A program made the position numbers and the translations under genes. 64,000 bases of DNA from Telluribacter sp035998675 (GTDB taxonomy: Bacteria; Bacteroidota; Bacteroidia; Cytophagales; Spirosomataceae). The notes below the pieces were generated by a model. The model saw only the letters and a program-made list of their open reading frames with translations. It was not told the DNA's origin and searched no databases. Shown here piece after piece: positions 35,374 through 42,550 of this stretch. Numbering within the stretch: the stretch's first letter is position 1; every line of letters begins with the position of its first letter. Where the stretch lies: NCBI RefSeq assembly GCF_035998675.1, contig NZ_DASYHI010000016.1, positions 135,406 to 199,405 of the forward strand. Reading direction: 5' to 3'.

Positions 35374-36693
35374 TCAGGCCTCGGCTAACTGGCCAATCTG
35401 GGCAAATGCCTGTTCAAAATCGGCCTGGATGTCATCAATGTGCTCAATTCCTACGGATACCCGGAGTTGTCCGGGCGCTACGCCGGCTGCTTCCTGGTCC
35501 CTTTCCGACAGTTGCGAGTGGGTCGTACTGGCCGGATGGATAATCAGGGTTTTGGAGTCGCCCACGTTAGCCAGGTGGCTGGTCAGCTTCAGAGAATTCA
35601 CAAATTGGTCGGCGGCTTCCTTACCGGCTTTCAGTTTAAAAGAAAGTACGGTACCGGCTCCGCGGCTGAGGTACTTGCTGGCCAGCTGCTGGTACTTGTT
35701 ACTTTGTAATCCAGGATAGTTGACAAACTCCACGTCGGCGTGGCCTTCCAGCCATTGAGCCAGTTTCATTGCATTTTCGCAGGCCCGCTCTACCCGAAGG
35801 GTTAGGGTTTCCAGTCCCTGCAGGAGCAGGAACGCGTTGAATGGACTCTGGCTGGGACCCCAGTCGCGGAGCCCTTCTACCCGGCAGCGGATAATAAACT
35901 GTATGTTTCCAAAGGGACCATTTTTACCAAACACATCATTCAGTACCAGGCCGTGGTAGCTGGGCGAGGGGTCGGTAAACTGAGGGTACTTGCCATTACC
36001 CCAGTCGAAGGTACCGGCATCCACAATAACGCCGCCCATGCTGGTACCATGGCCGCCGATCCATTTGGTAGCTGATTCGACCACAATATGCGCTCCCCAC
36101 TTAATAGGCTGGCAAATTGCCCCACCCGCCCCGAAGGTGTTGTCTACAATAATGGGCAAATCGTGTTTTTTGGCCAATTGAGCAAACGCTTCAAAATCGG
36201 GTACGCTGTAGCTGGGGTTACCAATGGTTTCCAGGTAAATGGCTTTGGTTTTTTCATCAATCAACGCTTCAAAACTGGAAATATCGTCGCCGTCGGCAAA
36301 GCGGGCTTCTACACCAATATTTTTAAATGAATTTTTGAATTGGTTATAGCTACCTCCGTAAAGGAAAGAAGTAGTTACGAAGTTGTCGCCAACGGTGGTA
36401 ATATTATTAATGGCCAGAAACTGTGCCGCGTGACCGGACGATACCGCCAGCGCCGCTACGCCACCTTCCAGGGCTGCCATCCGCTTTTCGAACACGTCGT
36501 TGGTCGGGTTCATAATGCGGGTGTAAATGTTCCCGAACTCCTTCAGAGCAAACAGATTGGCTCCGTGTTCAGAATTATTGAAGGTGTAGGAGGTAGTCTG
36601 GTAAATGGGTACAGCCCGTGAATTGGTAGTTGGGTCGGGTTCCTGACCAGCGTGCAGCTGCAGGGTTTCGAAGCGGTAGGTTTGGTCTGACAT
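35374..36693 (-). CDS. metY: O-acetylhomoserine sulfhydrylase (MetY)
   Basis: The start MSDQTYRFETLQLHAGQ at 36693 gives 439 residues, the usual length; 52 further codons upstream are open but run through the attenuator terminator and are not coding. The Cys/Met metabolism PLP-enzyme family is shown by TTSYTF, NPTNDVFEKRMAALEGG, VDNTFG and the PLP-lysine motif ESATKWIGGHG. The enzyme makes homocysteine from O-acetylhomoserine and sulfide, the direct sulfhydrylation route to methionine. It is preceded by an S-box riboswitch, a 36-residue leader ORF and a terminator, and followed by metX. Confidence 0.95.
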   Translation of the reverse strand: MSDQTYRFETLQLHAGQEPDPTTNSRAVPIYQTTSYTFNNSEHGANLFALKEFGNIYTRIMNPTNDVFEKRMAALEGGVAALAVSSGHAAQFLAINNITTVGDNFVTTSFLYGGSYNQFKNSFKNIGVEARFADGDDISSFEALIDEKTKAIYLETIGNPSYSVPDFEAFAQLAKKHDLPIIVDNTFGAGGAICQPIKWGAHIVVESATKWIGGHGTSMGGVIVDAGTFDWGNGKYPQFTDPSPSYHGLVLNDVFGKNGPFGNIQFIIRCRVEGLRDWGPSQSPFNAFLLLQGLETLTLRVERACENAMKLAQWLEGHADVEFVNYPGLQSNKYQQLASKYLSRGAGTVLSFKLKAGKEAADQFVNSLKLTSHLANVGDSKTLIIHPASTTHSQLSERDQEAAGVAPGQLRVSVGIEHIDDIQADFEQAFAQIGQLAEA

Positions 36694-36767
36694 AAGTATA
36701 AGGTTTAGAGTAACTGAATAATGAATGAATAAAAATAAAAGAGGTACAGGCTGAATGACAAATAGAG

Positions 36768-36791
36768 AAAAAAAGGCATAAAATAGCCTTT
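36768..36791 (-). terminator. Attenuator terminator upstream of metY
   Basis: On the minus strand AAAGGC (36791-36786) pairs with GCCTTT (36777-36772) over an 8-base loop, and the RNA runs into seven U. It begins 5 nt after the leader ORF stop and lies 74 bases before the metY start. A ribosome at the end of the leader ORF would sit over its 5' arm. Confidence 0.75.
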
Positions 36792-36796
36792 CGTCC

Positions 36797-36907
36797 CTAA
36801 CAGGGCATACAACAGCGGTAGCTAAACAACCGGATGGCGGAATAAACAAATGAGCGAGCGGGTACTACGACCTCTCCCGAAACGGGATGTAAAGTTTCTG
36901 TTTTCAT
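36797..36907 (-). CDS. Leader peptide ORF (36 residues, ends RCCMPC) upstream of metY
   Basis: The ORF runs from ATG 36907 to TAG 36797, between the riboswitch core and the attenuator terminator. It starts MKTETLHPV and ends RLFSYRCCMPC, so three Cys and one Met codon fall in the last five positions. Neither residue occurs earlier except the initiator Met. The terminator stem starts 5 nt after the stop. This is the classic layout of an amino-acid-responsive transcription attenuator, here in front of an operon that uses sulfide to make homocysteine. Translation is not proven; the end composition and exact placement are the evidence. Within the ORF, CCCG-TTT-CGGG can fold, and CCC-TGTTA-GGG spans the stop codon. 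These are possible alternative structures. Confidence 0.7.
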   Translation of the reverse strand: MKTETLHPVSGEVVVPARSFVYSAIRLFSYRCCMPC

Positions 36908-36924
36908 GCGCGGTTTGAGTTTAT

Positions 36925-37035
36925 ATTCCCTAATTACTTAGGTGGGAGTTAGCACCTTGTCCCGGTTGCGCTTGGGGTAGGTTGCCAGAGGTTCGCAGAG
37001 CCCATTCTCTCGCCTCTTCTTTATAAATCAACCGC
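36925..37035 (-). promoter_or_regulatory. SAM riboswitch (S-box / SAM-I type) of the metY-metX operon
   Basis: On the minus strand, AGAGG (37017-37013) and a matching CCTCT form P2, with inner AGAG/CTCT. The conserved core GGCAACC follows, and then AAGGTGCTAACTCC (3' end near 36943). These are S-box hallmarks. P1 partners are less clear. The 5' flank GTTGATTTATA could pair imperfectly with TATAAACTCAAAC at 36925-36913, just before the leader ORF start. High S-adenosylmethionine would be expected to turn the operon off. The exact edges are approximate. Confidence 0.85.
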
Positions 37036-37066
37036 CACAGTAGGTGGAGCAATTGACTTGATGTCG

Positions 37067-37098
37067 CAATATTAAGGCTCAGTTGCATCAAAAGCAAA
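37067..37098 (-). promoter_or_regulatory. Promoter of the metY-metX operon
   Basis: On the minus strand TTTG (37098-37095) and TAATATTG (37074-37067) are 20 bases apart. The second matches TAnnTTTG at 7 of 8 positions. Transcription would start near 37060, about 40 bases before the riboswitch core. Confidence 0.55.
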
Positions 37099-37179
37099 TA
37101 CAGCCCCCAGTTTCTTACAAAACTATCTTTGATAAGCGTGCAGTTTACGAATGTTAATAAATCTGACGGCCGGATTACC

Positions 37180-37187
37180 TATATTTG
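37180..37187 (+). promoter_or_regulatory. Candidate -7 box for the DUF721 gene
   Basis: TATATTTG is a full match to TAnnTTTG, 23 bases before the ATG at 37211. It supports that start over the upstream in-frame TTG at 37151. Another TATCTTTG lies at 37125-37132. Confidence 0.5.
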
Positions 37188-37210
37188 TCTATTGCTTATC
37201 CTCAGGCACC

Positions 37211-37537
37211 ATGGCGCAGTACTACAAGTTTGACAAAGAAAAATCTTCCCGAAAACCGGGCATTACCCCGCTCAAAGAAGCTATAGAGCAGATGCTCAGC
37301 GCCTATAAGCTCAAAACCAGTTTTAATGAAACTTACCTGTCGGCGCACTGGGAAAAAATAATGGGGCACACCATTGCCTCCCGCACCACCAAGGTTTACG
37401 TTAAAGACCGGACCCTCTTTTTACAGATAGAATCGGCTCCGCTGCGCGATGAGCTCGTCCGGGCCAAGTATAAAATTGTGGAACTCATTAACCGCGAAAT
37501 GAACACCAGCCTGATTGATGACGTAGTGTTTATTTAA
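37211..37537 (+). CDS. DUF721 (DciA-like) protein
   Basis: The start MAQYYKFDKEK at 37211 gives 108 residues. The core matches DUF721: PLKEAIEQMLSAYKLKTSF, then LSAHWEKIMGHTIASRTTKVYVKDRTLFLQIESAPLRDELVRAK. DUF721 includes DciA, a protein that helps load the replicative helicase DnaB in bacteria lacking DnaC. Whether this short form does so is an inference. It is divergent from the met operon and followed by a short repeat region. Confidence 0.8.
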   Translation: MAQYYKFDKEKSSRKPGITPLKEAIEQMLSAYKLKTSFNETYLSAHWEKIMGHTIASRTTKVYVKDRTLFLQIESAPLRDELVRAKYKIVELINREMNTSLIDDVVFI

Positions 37538-37573
37538 TTATCAATGACCAGGGACCAGTTATCAGTGACCAGT
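37538..37573. repeat. Short degenerate tandem repeat
   Basis: After the DUF721 stop, TATCAATGACCAG and TATCAGTGACCAG occur as near-direct repeats with GGACCAGT between. Short tandem sequences of this composition are seen in Bacteroidota intergenic DNA, and a related CTGATCACTGA lies before gldM. No gene is present in 37538-37735. Confidence 0.4.
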
Positions 37574-37735
37574 AAGCGTTTGTGAGTTATCTGAAAGTAC
37601 TGTCCAGACTACCTCCGGGTACCTGTTTCCTCCGGTCCCTTCCCTACTCTACCCTGCTTCAATTCTGCTTTGGCGCTGGTAGCTTGTTAATCTTTATGTA
37701 AGTTTAGGGTGTAAAAGCGTAAGCAGTAAGTACTC

Positions 37736-38722
37736 ATGGCCCGAAAACTTTTCGCTCCCTCCCAAAGCAGCCTTCTGAACGAAGAAGAAAACCGGAAAGA
37801 CCTTGGTTTCGGTCAGCGGATTACTGATCGGCAAAGTCGCCTTATTAACCGCGATGGTACCTTCAACGTGGAGCGTCGGGGACAATCTTTCCTGAACAGC
37901 ATTAACTGGTACCACCGGCTGGTCACTATTCACTGGTGGCAATTCTTCGGCTGTATTTTCCTGGTCTATCTCCTGCTGAACTCCCTTTTCGCCCTTATTT
38001 ATTTACTGATTGGCATTGAGCAGCTGCAGGGGGTAGAAGTTGATAGCTATCCGGTACACGGGGCTTTTTGGGAAGCCTTCTTTTTCAGTGCCCAAACCCT
38101 CACTACCGTGGGGTACGGCCGCGTAAGCCCGCTTGGCTTCTGGTCAAATAGTGTGGCTTCTATTGAGGCGCTGATGGGGCTGCTCATGTTTGTAATTGCT
38201 ACGGGCCTTTTGTACGGACGTTTTTCCCGGCCCCTCCCGCGCATCCGGTTCAGCAAAACCGCCCTTATCTCCCCTTACCTGGACATCAATGGATTCATGT
38301 TCCGGATTATCCACGAACGCGACAACGAGCTGATTGACCTGGAAGCAGAACTGTCCCTGTCGAGACTGGAGGTACTTCCCAATGGTCAGCGGGTCCGGAA
38401 GTACTATACACTGGAACTGGAAAGGAACCACGTTAATTTCTTCCCCCTGAACTGGACCATCGTTCACCCCATTACCAGCAAAAGTCCCCTTAGCGGTGCT
38501 ACCCCCGACAGTCTCATGGAATCGGACACGGAAATTCTGGTGCTGCTTCGGGCCATGGATGAAACTTTTATGCAACAGGTACACACCAGGTACTCCTACC
38601 GCTACGAAGAAATAGTGTGGGGAGCCAAATTTGAGCCTATGTTTAATAGCGCTACTACGGGAAAGGTAGTGGTCCATGTGGAAGAAATTGATAATACCCG
38701 CCCTGCTTCGCTGAATAGTTAA
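37736..38722 (+). CDS. Inward-rectifier-type potassium channel (KirBac family)
   Basis: The protein has 328 residues. A slide helix and first membrane helix (about 70-95) are followed by a pore loop with the filter TLTTVGYGRVSP and a second membrane helix (LMGLLMFVIATGLLYGRFSRP). The rest is the cytoplasmic immunoglobulin-like Kir domain (LISPYLDINGFMFRIIHERDN...). It conducts potassium across the inner membrane, gated by the cytoplasmic domain. It is 11 bases upstream of the LD-carboxypeptidase gene. Confidence 0.93.
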   Translation: MARKLFAPSQSSLLNEEENRKDLGFGQRITDRQSRLINRDGTFNVERRGQSFLNSINWYHRLVTIHWWQFFGCIFLVYLLLNSLFALIYLLIGIEQLQGVEVDSYPVHGAFWEAFFFSAQTLTTVGYGRVSPLGFWSNSVASIEALMGLLMFVIATGLLYGRFSRPLPRIRFSKTALISPYLDINGFMFRIIHERDNELIDLEAELSLSRLEVLPNGQRVRKYYTLELERNHVNFFPLNWTIVHPITSKSPLSGATPDSLMESDTEILVLLRAMDETFMQQVHTRYSYRYEEIVWGAKFEPMFNSATTGKVVVHVEEIDNTRPASLNS

Positions 38723-38733
38723 CTTAAGTACGT

Positions 38734-39690
38734 ATGCCTTTTCAAGCCCAATCTGATTCTCTAATTATCATACCCCCTTTTCTGCAAGCCGGTGATACGG
38801 TTGGGGTGCTGGCTCCGGCCAGTCGCGTCAACTACGAGGATGTTAAGCCGGGGCTTGCGGTACTCAGAGACCAGTGGAACCTGCACGTACTGGAAGGAAA
38901 GTCCCTGACCTCTTCGCATTATCAGTACTCAGGTACCGACGAACTACGACTACACGAACTGCAAACCATGCTCAGCGACCCCTCGGTCCGGGCCATTATT
39001 GCCGCCCGGGGTGGGTACGGCTGTTCGCGGCTCCTTGACCAGCTTGATTTTACCGCTTTCCGGGAAAACCCCAAGTGGATTGTAGGATTCAGTGACCTAA
39101 CCGCCTTGTTGTCGCACCTGCATGGCCTGGGATACGCCAGCCTTCACGGCCCCATGGCGAAGCTCCTTACCAAAGAAGGAGGCGAAGAAGCCACCGAATC
39201 GCTTAGAAAGATGTTGTTCGGGGAAGAGGTCGCCTATACAATCCCCTCCCATACTTACAACCAAAACGGTGAGGTAACCGCCGAAGTAGTCGGTGGAAAT
39301 CTGTGTCTGCTGGCTCACCTTACGGGGTCCGTGTCTGAACCTGACACCCGGGGTAAAATCCTTTTTATTGAGGATGTAGGAGAATACTACTACAACCTGG
39401 ACCGGATGATGATTCAGCTCAAGCGGGCCGGCAAGCTGGACCATCTGGCGGGGCTTATTGTGGGCCAGTTCACCGATTTGAAAGACAACAGCAACCCTTC
39501 TTTCGGGAAAGGGGCCTACGAGATTTTACAGGAACACACCCGGGAATATTCGTATCCGGTATGTTATGATTTCCCGACCGGACACGTGCCCGATAACCGC
39601 GCCATAGGAGTGGGCTTGGTGGCTACCTTAAAAGTAGGCAGGGCAGAGGTATCGCTCCGTTTCCTTCATTTAGAAAGTACTTATTTATAG
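38734..39690 (+). CDS. LD-carboxypeptidase (S66 family, LdcA-like)
   Basis: The protein has 318 residues. The S66 motifs are GDTVGVLAPAS at the start, AIIAARGGYGCSRLLDQLD and the nucleophile Ser in IVGFSDLTALLSHL. The Glu/His part of the triad would be in GKILFIEDVGEYYYNLDRM and FDFPTGHVPDN-like sequence (YDFPTGHVPDNRAIG). It trims the terminal D-Ala from tetrapeptides during peptidoglycan recycling in the cytoplasm. It has close neighbours on both sides and may be part of a kir-ldc-sdr transcript. Confidence 0.93.
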   Translation: MPFQAQSDSLIIIPPFLQAGDTVGVLAPASRVNYEDVKPGLAVLRDQWNLHVLEGKSLTSSHYQYSGTDELRLHELQTMLSDPSVRAIIAARGGYGCSRLLDQLDFTAFRENPKWIVGFSDLTALLSHLHGLGYASLHGPMAKLLTKEGGEEATESLRKMLFGEEVAYTIPSHTYNQNGEVTAEVVGGNLCLLAHLTGSVSEPDTRGKILFIEDVGEYYYNLDRMMIQLKRAGKLDHLAGLIVGQFTDLKDNSNPSFGKGAYEILQEHTREYSYPVCYDFPTGHVPDNRAIGVGLVATLKVGRAEVSLRFLHLESTYL

Positions 39691-39703
39691 TTTAGAATTG
39701 ACT

Positions 39704-40504
39704 ATGACCACTTTTAAAAATAAGGTAGTATGGATTACGGGTGCCTCGTCGGGTATTGGGGAAGCCCTGGCGCTGGCACTGGCGCAGGAAGGTGCCCGCC
39801 TGGTACTGACCGGTCGGCGCGAGGAGGAACTCGAACGGGTGAAGGTACTTACCGGCCTGCCGACAACCGATGTGCTGGTACTACCGCTGGATGTAACCCA
39901 ATTTGAAATGGCCCTTCCGGCTACCGATAAGGTAATCCGGCATTTTCAACAGATCGATTACATGATTCATAATGCCGGCGTCAGCCAGCGCTCCTACGTG
40001 CGGGATACCGACCTGGAAGTGTACCGGCGGCTGATGGATGTTGATTTTTTTAGTACCGTAGCGCTTACCAAAGCCATACTGCCCGGCATGATTCAGCAGC
40101 GGAGCGGGCATATCGTGGTTATCAGTAGTGTAGCCGGTAAAATAGGTACCCTTATGCGCTCGGGATATAATGCAGCCAAGCACGCCTTGCACGGCTTTTA
40201 CGATTCCCTCCGGGCAGAGAGCTACTATGACAATATTCAGGTGACCATAGTATGTCCCGGTTATATAAAAACCGATATTTCGGTCAATGCGCTGAATGAA
40301 AAAGGGCAAAAGCACGGAAAGAGGGATGAGAACCAGGAAAAGGGAATAACGGCCGGGGAATGCGCTCAACGAATCCTGGATGCCGTAAAAAAGGAGAAGA
40401 AAGAGGTGTACATCGGAGGCTTTACCGAAGTAGCGGCCGTGTACCTGAAGCGCTTCTGGCCATCGCTGCTGTACAAAATGGTACGTAAGGCCGCCCCCCA
40501 ATAA
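39704..40504 (+). CDS. Short-chain dehydrogenase/reductase (DHRS7-like)
   Basis: The start at ATG 39704 gives 266 residues; a TTG six bases earlier is in frame. The NAD(P) motif is VVWITGASSGIGEALALAL. Then come HNAGVSQRS, the catalytic Ser region IVVISSVAGKIG and the Y-x-x-x-K in SGYNAAKHALHGF. The pattern resembles the membrane-associated DHRS7/DltE-like SDR group. The substrate is unknown. It ends at a bidirectional terminator. Confidence 0.9.
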   Translation: MTTFKNKVVWITGASSGIGEALALALAQEGARLVLTGRREEELERVKVLTGLPTTDVLVLPLDVTQFEMALPATDKVIRHFQQIDYMIHNAGVSQRSYVRDTDLEVYRRLMDVDFFSTVALTKAILPGMIQQRSGHIVVISSVAGKIGTLMRSGYNAAKHALHGFYDSLRAESYYDNIQVTIVCPGYIKTDISVNALNEKGQKHGKRDENQEKGITAGECAQRILDAVKKEKKEVYIGGFTEVAAVYLKRFWPSLLYKMVRKAAPQ

Positions 40505-40531
40505 TTACCCCCCCCTTACGATTTGACCTAT

Positions 40532-40570
40532 AAAACAAGGACGACCGGAATGCCCGCTCGTCCTTGTTTT
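40532..40570. terminator. Bidirectional terminator between the SDR and M20 genes
   Basis: AAAACAAGGACGA (40532-40544) pairs with TCGTCCTTGTTTT (40558-40570) between convergent genes. Confidence 0.9.
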
Positions 40571-40587
40571 ATATAAGTACTTCATTG

Positions 40588-41907
40588 CTACTGTACTTTT
40601 TTGGAAGAATGTTTCTCCATGTAGTCAACCGTCAGGCGGCTCAGGGAACGTACGCCAAGTACCATGCCGCTTTCGTCAATATAAAAATCAGGGGTATGGT
40701 GGGGAGCAGCTTCGTGCTTTTTTCTGCCGACCGGCATTCCTCCCAGAAAGAAAAAGAAACCAGGTACTTTCTGCTGAAAAAAGGAAAAATCTTCCGCGCC
40801 GGTCTGAGCCGGGGCTACTATTACATTGGTCTTTCCCGCCAGCGCCTCCAGGGAAGGTACCATTTCTTCGGTAAGCGGGGGATCATTGTAGGTGACAGGG
40901 TACAGCACCTCAATTTTTACATCGGCAGTGGCACCCGCGCCCTCGGCAATACTGGTTGCTACTTCCCGGATCCGCTTGTGTACCTGCCGGTGCATTTCCT
41001 CATCCAGCGTCCGGATGGTCCCAATCATCTTTACCTCCTCCGGAATAATATTCTGCCTGATGCCCCCGTGGATGGCCCCAATGGTTACTACTGCGGGAGC
41101 ATTGGTTATATCCAGATTACGACTAACGATTGTCTGCAGACCGGTGATGATCTGGGCGGAGGTAACTATAGGATCAACGCCCGACCAGGGAGCCGCTCCG
41201 TGGGTTTGTTTGCCTTTTACATCAATGGTCAGCCAGTCTACCGCCGCCATAGTGGCTCCCGGGCGGTAGCGAATTTTCCCGACTTCGGTTTGGGAATTGA
41301 TATGCAAGCCAAAAATGACGTCTACTTTCGGATGCTCAAGTACCCCTTCTTTCACCATCAGGTCGGCGCCACCCTGCTCGCCGGTAGGTGCTCCCTCTTC
41401 GGCTGGCTGAAAGATAAACTTGACCGTACCTTTCAAATCGCTTTTCATGGAAGATAGTACCTCGGCCACTCCCATCAAAATAGCTACATGGGTATCGTGC
41501 CCACAGGCGTGCATGACGCCGGTTTTCTGCCCGTTGTACTCGGTAGTTACGGTGGATTTAAACGGTACATCAACCCGTTCGGTTACGGGCAGGGCATCCA
41601 TGTCGGCCCGAAGCGCCACCACCGGACCCGGTTTGCCGCCTTTCAGAATCCCAACTACCCCGGTATGCGCCACTCCGGTTTTTACTTCAATTCCCAGCTG
41701 TTTTAAGTGGGCAGCTACTTTCTCAGCCGTTCTGAATTCGCGGTTGCCCAGTTCGGGGTGTTGGTGAAAGTCCCGTCGCCATTCAATTACCTTTGCTTCC
41801 AGCGCCTTTGATTTCTGGTCTATCAGCGTATGCGTAGTCGGCTGAGCATAGGCAGCCAGTACTGTGGCTACAGAAGCCAAAAGAGCGAATGTAAATATCT
41901 TATTCAT
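40588..41907 (-). CDS. Secreted M20-family amidohydrolase (hippurate hydrolase-like)
   Basis: The protein has 439 residues with a signal peptide ending VLAAYAQ. The M20D features are RRDFHQHPELGNREF, ALRADMDALPV, the metal site MHACGHDTHVAILMG, FQPAEEGAPTGEQGGADLM and the late GAEDFSFF. These enzymes cleave N-acyl or N-carbamoyl amino acids with a binuclear metal centre. The export signal suggests a periplasmic substrate. No partner gene is close. Confidence 0.92.
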   Translation of the reverse strand: MNKIFTFALLASVATVLAAYAQPTTHTLIDQKSKALEAKVIEWRRDFHQHPELGNREFRTAEKVAAHLKQLGIEVKTGVAHTGVVGILKGGKPGPVVALRADMDALPVTERVDVPFKSTVTTEYNGQKTGVMHACGHDTHVAILMGVAEVLSSMKSDLKGTVKFIFQPAEEGAPTGEQGGADLMVKEGVLEHPKVDVIFGLHINSQTEVGKIRYRPGATMAAVDWLTIDVKGKQTHGAAPWSGVDPIVTSAQIITGLQTIVSRNLDITNAPAVVTIGAIHGGIRQNIIPEEVKMIGTIRTLDEEMHRQVHKRIREVATSIAEGAGATADVKIEVLYPVTYNDPPLTEEMVPSLEALAGKTNVIVAPAQTGAEDFSFFQQKVPGFFFFLGGMPVGRKKHEAAPHHTPDFYIDESGMVLGVRSLSRLTVDYMEKHSSKKVQ

Positions 41908-42225
41908 TACTTAGACAGCTTGATTAGGTGGTTAATAGTATTCTAAATTACAATAAAATCAGGCAGCCCTCAAAGGAAATTTCATTCTTACTTAGGAAGC
42001 GACCTTTCAATTAACCTCTATACGTTCTTGTTTTATTACAATTCAGATTAGAAAAACCTTAGAACTTTGATGATTCTATAAAACAAAAATAAGGATACTC
42101 CGTTCAGAAACAATGTTTAGCTAAATTCAATTATTCTCCAACAAAACATTTTTATTATCAATTAGTTAGTGAACCAACAGTCACTAAAATACTCAATTCA
42201 GACCTCAGAATACTCATGTAACCTT

Positions 42226-42420
42226 TTAAGAATCCCTGAATTGATTGCCCACTACGCTACTATACCCCTCCATTTTCTTATCCACCTCCTCCGGCACCTT
42301 GAAACCACACAACCAGATCACTTGGTTTCTATAGGGCAGTAGTGTCTTAAAACTTTCTTGTTGTAATATATCGGGAAAAGAAGAAACTATAAATTGACAG
42401 CGATCAAAATAATTTACAAT
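42226..42420 (-). pseudogene. Coding remnant without a start codon
   Basis: A minus-strand frame is open for 64 codons, preceded by a stop and lacking ATG. It ends LCGFKVPEEVDKKMEGYSS...FRDS. The residue mix looks protein-like and codon choice (GTG, GAG, AAG) differs from neighbouring genes, which suggests the tail of a decayed gene, possibly foreign. I do not recognise the family. Confidence 0.35.
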
Positions 42421-42473
42421 CTACCTGCGTTTTGATTGTCAGAGCAAATATTTTACAAGCTTACTCATTTTAG

Positions 42474-42506
42474 TTGCAAATTAAATTTTTGTTAACGCTA
42501 TATTTG
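42474..42506 (+). promoter_or_regulatory. Promoter of the first susC
   Basis: TATATTTG (42499-42506) matches TAnnTTTG exactly, and a TTG at 42474-42476 lies 22 bases upstream of it. A 5' leader of about 40 bases would precede the ATG at 42551. Confidence 0.6.
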
Positions 42507-42550
42507 CACCGCATAATCATTTCAACTTAACCAAACCAAATAAAAATCGT

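Larger units (their letters stand above)
41908..42550. other. 643-base gene-poor region upstream of the first susC
   Basis: This AT-rich gap lies between the divergent M20 and susC genes. It holds an 18-base sequence also found inverted at 61595-61612 (here 42047-42064), a minus-strand coding remnant (42226-42420) and the susC promoter near 42474-42506. I see no tRNA and no open gene with a normal start. Confidence 0.6.

Noticed and set aside
36694..36849. N-terminal extension of MetY by 52 codons
   Set aside because: The frame is open, but it runs through the attenuator terminator and another ORF, and MetY proteins normally start near MSDQTYRF at about 430-440 residues.
37538..37573. Possible CRISPR-like repeat
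   Set aside because: There are only two degenerate units with no spacers and no cas genes in the window.
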